Shown here piece after piece: positions 34,960 to 41,121 of a DNA stretch of 41,121 nucleotides. The notes under the pieces are model-generated. The model was not told the DNA's origin. It saw only the letters and a program-made list of their open reading frames with translations, and did no database searches. Made by a program: the position numbers and the translations under genes. Each line of letters begins with the position of its first letter. Positions within the stretch are counted from its first letter, which is position 1. Source of the stretch: an uncultured Lentisphaeria bacterium. GTDB lineage: Bacteria; Verrucomicrobiota; Lentisphaeria; Victivallales; Victivallaceae. The stretch is from contig CAIPAT010000272.1 of NCBI GenBank assembly GCA_903863035.1, forward strand, positions 1-41,121, in the 5' to 3' direction.

Positions 34960-35718
34960 ATGGAAACAATAAGATCGAGAAAGTCAAGTTTTACGCTCAT
35001 TGAACTCCTGGTCGTGATCGCTATCATTGCAATTTTGGCTGGAATGCTCCTGCCGGCTTTAAGCAAAGCTCGCGATAAAGCAAAAGCAATCAGTTGTACC
35101 AGTAATCTCAAACAGATAGGGACGATGTTTGGATTTTATGCTAATGACTACAGCGATTGGGTAATTCCGGCGTATGACAACAATTCTACTTTGGGCGATT
35201 GCTGGGACAGAAAATTTAAAATGATGGGTTATTCCGGTGCAAAATATGCAGGCTGGAGCTATTTGCCGAAAACACCAACAGGCTCGTTTGTATGTCCGGC
35301 AGACCCTAATCCATATGTTCTTAACGCATGGACTGAATATAAAAGTTATGGTATCAACCAGTGTGTTGCTGTTAATATGTCTTACACCGATGCCGCAGTT
35401 AATACCCCGCCTCATTACTATTTTGGCCGGATGACTTTTGGCCGGATTGCCAGATATTCTAAAAAATTAACCGGGACTTGGCTGCTGTGGGATATGGGGG
35501 GAGGATTGCCGTATGGTCAACCCAACTATAACCGGAGCAATAATCCATTCGATCCTGTGAATCCACAATATGGTATAGCTCCAAGACATGCCAAGCAGGC
35601 AAATTTCCTGTTCGCTGATTTGCATGTCACGTCAGATAAGGCTCCGTTCGGAGCATCTGGAGTAGACTGCTGGCGGATGTCGCCGTCCGGACAATCAAAT
35701 CCGATGACGGTCAGGTAA
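34960..35718 (+). CDS. Pseudopilin-like protein (type II secretion G-type N-terminus)
   Basis: A protein of about 252 residues with a prepilin peptidase signal: a short basic leader, then [20 protein letters not shown], with the conserved Glu at +5, forming one hydrophobic helix. The rest is a globular domain ending with [15 protein letters not shown], a variant of the H-X9-DG motif of DUF1559-type proteins (DL in place of DG). An AAGGAG precedes ATG 34960, so the in-frame ATG at 34924 is not favoured. Such proteins are numerous in Lentisphaerota and Planctomycetota and often sit beside glycosidase or sulfatase genes, as here. The role is unknown; it may help secretion or surface display. Confidence 0.9.
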   Translation: METIRSRKSSFTLIELLVVIAIIAILAGMLLPALSKARDKAKAISCTSNLKQIGTMFGFYANDYSDWVIPAYDNNSTLGDCWDRKFKMMGYSGAKYAGWSYLPKTPTGSFVCPADPNPYVLNAWTEYKSYGINQCVAVNMSYTDAAVNTPPHYYFGRMTFGRIARYSKKLTGTWLLWDMGGGLPYGQPNYNRSNNPFDPVNPQYGIAPRHAKQANFLFADLHVTSDKAPFGASGVDCWRMSPSGQSNPMTVR

Positions 35719-35761
35719 TTCTTATATACGGCAGCATGACACTTGTACAGCATTGATTTTC

Positions 35762-35790
35762 TTGACAATTGAAAAACTTGAGGGAATAAT
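35762..35790 (+). promoter_or_regulatory. Promoter of the glycosidase-like gene
   Basis: A perfect TTGACA (35762-35767) and AATAAT (35785-35790) are 17 bases apart. The predicted start near 35797 leaves a leader of about 23 bases with AGGAAGGA before ATG 35820. It gives the large gene its own transcript. Confidence 0.65.
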
Positions 35791-35819
35791 TCGATAATAA
35801 TCAGGAAGGATGTGTTTTC

Positions 35820-38800
35820 ATGGCGCAGTGGTTAAGGCTGGGATTATATCTGTGGAGTTTTGTCGCGCTAATGTCCGGGAATGGACTGACGGCGGCAGAT
35901 AACCGTGGAACCGGTATTCTGGAACGCAACTGGCAGGAACTAAAATCCCGGCACTTACGGTTGCTCCCTGTACCTAAACGCATCAGTTTTGCTGAAACAC
36001 CGGTTGTTATCAGCGGGGATGGCGCACAGCCGGTTGCTATTGTTTTGAAGAACGACACCGAACGCGGGCGGATTGCCGCCGCGGAAATAATCTCACGCCT
36101 CGCCGAACTTGCCCCAGGCGTGAAGATTCCTGTCGGCAGTACCGCGCCAGCCGGAGCGTATGTTATTACTATTGACAACGCGAATCCTCATCTGCCGCTG
36201 CCGGAAGGCGCAAAAAACTGCGAACAGACTTACTGTTTGACTGCGAATAAAAACGGAATTACGCTGGCCGGACAAGGGGAAGCCGGTATGCTCTATGCTT
36301 CAGTCACGCTCCGATGGCTTATCGAACGCGACATGGACAAGATTGTGCTGTATCCCGCAACAGTTTACGACTGGCCGGACTTCACCACTCGCGCTGTCCC
36401 TGAGCTTGGACAGCATACCATGCCGTGCTATAACCTGGAATACCCGTCCGATCCGAAGCAGGCGTTTGAGAAAATGAGGCCATTAATAGACTATATCTTC
36501 CGGATGAAGGGTAACAGCCTGATGCATACCAGCGCGACCTGGCGTAAATTTTCGCCATACACGGACAAGGCTGCATTTAACGCCCATGAACTGGCGGCGG
36601 CTAAGCTGATCAGCGACTACGCGCAGAAGCGCGGCATCTCGAGCTTCAATTACGGCAAAGTATCCCTGGGCGAAGACTGGTGTGATGCCAGCCGACCGGA
36701 AACTAAAGATATGCTGTATTATAAAGTTCATGGCGAATATCATTCATGGGCGCGTCATGACCTGCACCGGAAAAAGGCCGAGCAGATTGCGCGATTTTGT
36801 AAAGACGCCGGCAATACCGCATTTTATATCCATGCGGTGGACGGCGGTTCTATTGACAACCCGGAAATGTGGAACGAGCGCGATCCATTAACCAGACAGA
36901 AGTATGGCAATGACCGCGTCAGTGCGGATGTGGACATGTTCAATATTTATATTGACGCATTCAAACGCGCCGGAGTCGACGCCTGGCTGGTGGTTTATCC
37001 TTATACCGGCAACTATCTTAATGAAGACGCCGGACTGCGGACTATCGGGCTGTCCGACACTCCCGAACAGCGTGCTTATGTACGCAAGGCGATTGACAGC
37101 AACAAACAATGGATGCAGACCGTAAATAAACGCATCTCCGTAAATGTGCCGGTATGTCTGCGCGAGTCCCGGCAGAATATGATGTTCAACTTCATGAACC
37201 AGTTCCCGGGAAGACCTATGTTCATTTATTACGAAGTCACCAACCCGCTATGGGACGCCCGTCCGCTGCTCTCACCTGAGATCGCGACTTTTATTACCGC
37301 CTATAATCCGGCACGCAAAGATGATATTTTATGGTGCAATATGTATGGCGGCGGCGAGAATATTGCAATCGAATCTGTTTTCGGCGCAGTCTGCGAATAT
37401 GCGTGGAATACCAGTTTCCCGGGAGCGCACCAGCTTGAGCGCGGCAATAAAGAAGTCGGCGGCAAGCAGTTGAGTTTCCAGGAAATATATGGCTATGACC
37501 AGAAAGCCCAGGATATTCTGGCCGAACGCGCCGCGGTCGCCATGTGGGGCGATGAAGCCGGACAATATATGAAAGAACTGTTCCGCTATAATCTGAGTTT
37601 CGCGGCGGCCGCCGATCCGCATAAGGCGACGTCAATGGTCAATTACAAGGACTTCGCCAGTTTATCTAAAGCCATGAGCGATGCCGGCGACAAAGCCGTC
37701 AGAAGCATGGATGAGCTTTGGGTGAAAGTCAAGGCTGCTAAAAACGGCGGCAAACCGATCATGGATTCTTTCTCATATCCCTATTTCGTGCATTTCTATT
37801 CCATTACGAAAGCCGCCAAAGCGTTTGCGGACGTAAACTGTAAAATAGAAGAAGCAACCGCATTTTTACAGTCTGGTGACTACGAAAAAGCCAAACTCGC
37901 AATTGCTGACGCCAGACATAAATTGATTGACGGCAAAGCCGAATATGCAGCAACCATGCGGGAATTGGCAAACGAACCCAAAATCGTGAATTTTAATAGC
38001 CTTAATCCATGGTTGCGCGGTTTTCCCGGAATCAGTTTAATGAAACCGGATTTTACGATGCTGGAGAAAAAAATCACTGTGCTTGATACTGACAAAGAAA
38101 CCATTTTTCAGCAGTTTAACGTTCCCGCCTGGTTTAAAAATCTCATCACCAGCCGCACGATCAATGCACAGCAAGCCGGAGAACCAGTCGTCATTGATGG
38201 AATGCTCAATGACAGTGTCTGGAAAAAAGTCGGTCCGGTTGAACATTTCGCGGCGTGGAAATCCATGAAGTCAACCGACAATGGCGCAGCGGCATTCATA
38301 GCTTATGACAATGACAACCTATATCTCGGCTTTACCGCGCGGCAACCGCTGGCTGCACAGATCAGCGAACTGAAACGCGGCCTGGCGGAGTATGCCTTTA
38401 CCGAACAGGCGGAGTGGTTTATCCAGCCTGATAGAAGCAATGATGAGATATATCAGATCGTTATTGACTCGGCAGGTAATATTTTTACAAAGAAAAATGA
38501 TGGCGTCAATGGAAAAGCCGGAGTCAATTTGGATCTGCGCGCCGCTGCGGTTAAAACCGCCAACGGGTGGTCTGCCGAAATCGCGATTCCGTTCGCTAAA
38601 CTCGGCAAAAGACCGGACGGCAACTGGCGCGCGATGGTCGTTTATGACAGCATCAAGAGTCTGTCGCCACGTCATGTGGAAAACTATTCCTGCGTATTCT
38701 TTGACGGCAAGCCTTATCTGACTCCGTCCGTATATCCGGAGCTAAAATTCTCCGCTACAGCTCCGGGTTCGATTCCTCCGCCGGAACTGCTGATAGCTAA

Positions 38801-39866
38801 AAGTTCCATGGAATCAAAAACTCACGCCAACGGCGCTGGCAGTTTCATCTCTTTTGAACCTAAAATGGGGAGCCGCCGTCCGCTGTACGATGTCACGGTC
38901 AATATGCGCCTGTTCGATGCGGATAAAAAAATGATACATGAAAGCATCATCTGCAGTACGCCGTTCATGCCGTTGCAATGGTCGCCGACTGCGCCGGTCA
39001 ATGTGCAGCTTGATAAAATTTATGGTGTTTTGAATATGGAACTTGTCGCGTCTTTTACTACAGTTGACGGGAAATCTGGAACAATTACTAAAACAGCTAT
39101 TCTTGGCGACGCAGGAAAACTGATTAAGGCCGAAGACGTTTATGCAGATGGTTCCGCCTCCGGCTCTTACGGCATCGCAGTGCCCTGTTATTTCGACACC
39201 AGGACGGACGGTCAGCCGCTGCTGGATTTCAGGCAGGGAACTATTGAGTTCTGGATAAAATTGACCACTGCTCCGAAAGTTCCGGAGAGTGAATGGAATG
39301 GACAGGGAAAGCGGGTCTTTTTTCACTGCGGGCCGCTCCGGCCTGATCATCCCCAGAATGATAATTTTAACACTATTTCTATTTTTCAGGAAAAGAAATG
39401 GGGCAACCTTATTTTCAACATTGCCAATGATGCCTACAAATGCCGGCAGATAAATATCAATGCAGGCAATTGGCAGAAAGACCAATGGCATCATGTTGCT
39501 GTCGCCTGGAATTTAAACATTAACGGCAAAACCAGGATGGAAATATATCTGGACGGCAGACAAGCAACAGCTCAAGTTCTCGAATGGGGCAAGCCGAACG
39601 ATGCTGCTCTCCACGTCAAGGCGGTTAATTTTGCCGCGCAAATCGGCGCGATGAATTCCGGCGAATGTCCGGCGGAGGCAGTTATTAACGGCCTGCGGGT
39701 CAGTACCCGGCCGCTCTACAATACCGATTTCAAACCGGAACATGCCAAGCCGCTGATCGCTGATGGTGTTGCGTTTGACTTTAATCGTTCGCTTGACGGC
39801 GAGTACCAAATAAAAGACAAAACCGGTACAATTCAGGCGAAAGTCGGCATATTGATGAAAAAATAA
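35820..39866 (+). CDS. Large secreted glycosidase-like protein with CBM9-like and LamG-like domains
   Basis: A 1348-residue protein with a signal peptide (about residues 1-25). Residues about 45-180 resemble the non-catalytic N-terminal domain of GH20/GH84-type hexosaminidases (LLPVPKRISFAE, RIAAAEIISRLAEL, GITLAGQGEAGMLYASVTLRWLI). A putative TIM-barrel follows (about 185-560), with no catalytic pair I can name with confidence. A helical region, a CBM9-like domain near 775-950 (VIDGMLNDSVWKKV, then AYDNDNLYLGF) and a C-terminal LamG/concanavalin-like domain near 1105-1300 (GTIEFWIKL, WHHVAVAWN) complete it. It probably acts on a polysaccharide or glycoprotein at the cell surface. It follows the regulator and pseudopilin. 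Activity and linkage cannot be assigned from sequence alone. Confidence 0.82.
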   Translation: MAQWLRLGLYLWSFVALMSGNGLTAADNRGTGILERNWQELKSRHLRLLPVPKRISFAETPVVISGDGAQPVAIVLKNDTERGRIAAAEIISRLAELAPGVKIPVGSTAPAGAYVITIDNANPHLPLPEGAKNCEQTYCLTANKNGITLAGQGEAGMLYASVTLRWLIERDMDKIVLYPATVYDWPDFTTRAVPELGQHTMPCYNLEYPSDPKQAFEKMRPLIDYIFRMKGNSLMHTSATWRKFSPYTDKAAFNAHELAAAKLISDYAQKRGISSFNYGKVSLGEDWCDASRPETKDMLYYKVHGEYHSWARHDLHRKKAEQIARFCKDAGNTAFYIHAVDGGSIDNPEMWNERDPLTRQKYGNDRVSADVDMFNIYIDAFKRAGVDAWLVVYPYTGNYLNEDAGLRTIGLSDTPEQRAYVRKAIDSNKQWMQTVNKRISVNVPVCLRESRQNMMFNFMNQFPGRPMFIYYEVTNPLWDARPLLSPEIATFITAYNPARKDDILWCNMYGGGENIAIESVFGAVCEYAWNTSFPGAHQLERGNKEVGGKQLSFQEIYGYDQKAQDILAERAAVAMWGDEAGQYMKELFRYNLSFAAAADPHKATSMVNYKDFASLSKAMSDAGDKAVRSMDELWVKVKAAKNGGKPIMDSFSYPYFVHFYSITKAAKAFADVNCKIEEATAFLQSGDYEKAKLAIADARHKLIDGKAEYAATMRELANEPKIVNFNSLNPWLRGFPGISLMKPDFTMLEKKITVLDTDKETIFQQFNVPAWFKNLITSRTINAQQAGEPVVIDGMLNDSVWKKVGPVEHFAAWKSMKSTDNGAAAFIAYDNDNLYLGFTARQPLAAQISELKRGLAEYAFTEQAEWFIQPDRSNDEIYQIVIDSAGNIFTKKNDGVNGKAGVNLDLRAAAVKTANGWSAEIAIPFAKLGKRPDGNWRAMVVYDSIKSLSPRHVENYSCVFFDGKPYLTPSVYPELKFSATAPGSIPPPELLIAKSSMESKTHANGAGSFISFEPKMGSRRPLYDVTVNMRLFDADKKMIHESIICSTPFMPLQWSPTAPVNVQLDKIYGVLNMELVASFTTVDGKSGTITKTAILGDAGKLIKAEDVYADGSASGSYGIAVPCYFDTRTDGQPLLDFRQGTIEFWIKLTTAPKVPESEWNGQGKRVFFHCGPLRPDHPQNDNFNTISIFQEKKWGNLIFNIANDAYKCRQININAGNWQKDQWHHVAVAWNLNINGKTRMEIYLDGRQATAQVLEWGKPNDAALHVKAVNFAAQIGAMNSGECPAEAVINGLRVSTRPLYNTDFKPEHAKPLIADGVAFDFNRSLDGEYQIKDKTGTIQAKVGILMKK

Positions 39867-40049
39867 ATAAAGAACTTCCTTCCTTCCTTCCCTCCATCCT
39901 ATCACGGGCAGAGCCCCGATGTATTACGGACGGATTTCCACGCCCTGCGGACTGGCCGGAGATTCGAAAACAAAAACTAATACTAAAAGCCGACCCAGTG
40001 TCGGGGAATTAGCCCAATTAAGATTAAACAAAGTTCTTATTATCTGCAG

Positions 40050-41018
40050 TTAACGGACGTAATTGCCGGATTCGTCCTTTATTGCCAATCCGCCTGTCAT
40101 GCTGTAAGCTCTTTTCCCCCATTGAAAATTATTCGGGTCAAGTGTTTCTTCGAGTGTTTTGGCGGCCGCATGTCCGTCAGTCATCAGGTAGTTCGCGCGT
40201 TTATTATGCCTGTCCCATTGCACATATTTGATAAGAGGGGTTTGATAGTCGGGATGCACAAATGCGGCCTCTTTGGCCGAGGCGACAGTAACAGCATAAA
40301 GCTGATACGCCGATGCTACGGCTGTAGACGCCTGATACATGGAGGCGCCTGAAGCATTAGGCGATATTGCGTTAGCGGGGCTGTAAGAGTAACCAACAGA
40401 TGGCAGGGGAGGATAGACAAGTCTTTGTATATTATCCGTATATTCCGCCAGAAGAATTTCCTGAGATGGCGCTCTCAGTTCAGAATCCTTGACAAGTTTC
40501 AACCACGGCCTGGCATATGGGCCTGTTATTGTTCCTATTTGCGGAGTGATAAGTTCGTTCGTGCAATAGCTCATATTGGGAGCCTGCATGTCTAACACCG
40601 AAACAGCATCATGTGAAGGCTGATCCGGCGGGCATTTCACGGGCTCCCCCCAATAATTTTTCCCTTCTTCGCCCAAACCGCCGCTTCCTACGTGGAAAGG
40701 AGCCCAGCCGCCATTCGCCATTGACGGGCATACAAAAACTTTATTTTGCTTAATATAATTACGAATCATTCCGCTCCAATGCAAATATCCTCCGTCACCA
40801 GTAAGACCATTTTGAAAAAAAAATGCTGCCGGGAATAAGCCCCTCCAATCATCCTTGTACATCGTCACTCCAGTTCCGATTTGTTTTTCGTTGCTAAGAC
40901 ATGCAGCGGCACGACCTTTTTCACGAGCCGCATTCAACGCCGGAAGCAGCATACCGGCTAGAATTGCAATAATAGCTATAACAACCAGCAGTTCGATTAA
41001 AGTAAAACCTCTAAGCAT
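40050..41018 (-). CDS. Pseudopilin-like protein (DUF1559 type)
   Basis: A protein of about 322 residues starting [11 protein letters not shown], followed by the usual hydrophobic helix and [22 protein letters not shown], and ending with [17 protein letters not shown], a full H-X9-DG motif. The frame stays open to ATG 41114, but the extra 32 residues ([17 protein letters not shown] within them) come from a group II intron-like hairpin, so I place the start at 41018. No Shine-Dalgarno sequence precedes it, suggesting its 5' end was replaced or that translation begins farther up. It is the second pseudopilin in this locus and converges on the large glycosidase-like gene. Confidence 0.82.
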   Translation of the reverse strand: MLRGFTLIELLVVIAIIAILAGMLLPALNAAREKGRAAACLSNEKQIGTGVTMYKDDWRGLFPAAFFFQNGLTGDGGYLHWSGMIRNYIKQNKVFVCPSMANGGWAPFHVGSGGLGEEGKNYWGEPVKCPPDQPSHDAVSVLDMQAPNMSYCTNELITPQIGTITGPYARPWLKLVKDSELRAPSQEILLAEYTDNIQRLVYPPLPSVGYSYSPANAISPNASGASMYQASTAVASAYQLYAVTVASAKEAAFVHPDYQTPLIKYVQWDRHNKRANYLMTDGHAAAKTLEETLDPNNFQWGKRAYSMTGGLAIKDESGNYVR

Positions 41019-41039
41019 CAACGAGTTGCGACTTATCGG

Positions 41040-41105
41040 CTCTGCCTCATCGACCAAACCGTGCGTGCGGTTTTCCCTCACACGGCTTTCCCCCTGTTCT
41101 TCTTC
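41040..41105 (-). mobile_element. Group II intron-like hairpin fragment
   Basis: On the minus strand AAAGCCGTGTGAGGG (from about 41086) pairs with CCGCACGCACGGTTT and is followed by CGATGAGG. This pattern is typical of the hairpin just before the maturase gene in bacterial group II introns. No reverse transcriptase follows; a pseudopilin gene begins about 25 bases on. The rest of the intron, if any, lies beyond the right edge. Confidence 0.5.
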
Positions 41106-41121
41106 GTTTAGCATTCGCTTA

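Noticed and set aside
39876..39895. TTCC repeat run after the glycosidase gene as a switch
   Set aside because: It lies outside any gene and between convergent ends, so slippage would have no evident effect.
1..41121. CRISPR array or cas genes
   Set aside because: No regularly spaced identical repeats with unique spacers and no Cas-like protein were seen.

Overview
The window looks like chromosomal DNA from a free-living or gut bacterium of the Lentisphaerota (Victivallis-like). This is an inference from content: two pseudopilin-like proteins with the [18 protein letters not shown] signature, a multidomain glycosidase-like secreted protein beside a GntR/LacI hybrid regulator, and an ECF sigma / VWA / giant envelope protein operon. 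No rRNA, intact tRNA or CRISPR array was seen.

Layout. (1) 1-7700, minus strand: a three-gene cassette of a ClpA/FtsH-like fused AAA+ metalloprotease, a Ser/Thr protein kinase, and a membrane protein with a J-domain-like N-terminus, zinc ribbon, TM helix and Sel1 repeats that runs off the left edge. It has its own promoter followed by a terminator-like leader hairpin. (2) 7700-8550: about 850 bases without a convincing gene, holding strong hairpins. (3) 8551-9957: lpd. (4) 10188-19970: ECF sigma factor, zinc-finger anti-sigma/VWA protein, 2072-residue membrane protein and a VOC-fold protein in one tight operon. (5) 20241-22437, minus: peroxiredoxin then zwf, with a Fur/PerR-type box upstream. 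(6) 22600-24130: insertion scar with a dead IS630 transposase, a ureidoglycolate-lyase-like gene and the 3' half of a tRNA. (7) 24312-26222: recQ, then a decayed stretch (26350-27700) with a lipoprotein interrupted at a tetranucleotide tract, a dead DUF1016 nuclease gene and short repeats. (8) 27712-33685: FKBP isomerase, mutS, a GT-C/YfhO-like membrane protein and a HAD phosphatase. (9) 33852-41121: regulator, pseudopilin, large glycosidase-like protein, and a second pseudopilin whose 5' end abuts a group II intron-like hairpin.

How genes may work together. The left cassette combines phosphorylation, unfolding/proteolysis and a membrane adaptor, and is the best candidate for an undescribed system. 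The sigma operon looks like an envelope-sensing circuit. Peroxiredoxin and G6PD fit an oxidative-stress pair (peroxide removal plus NADPH supply). The regulator/pseudopilin/glycosidase locus resembles a polysaccharide-utilisation unit. All functions are read from motifs; no database search was run.
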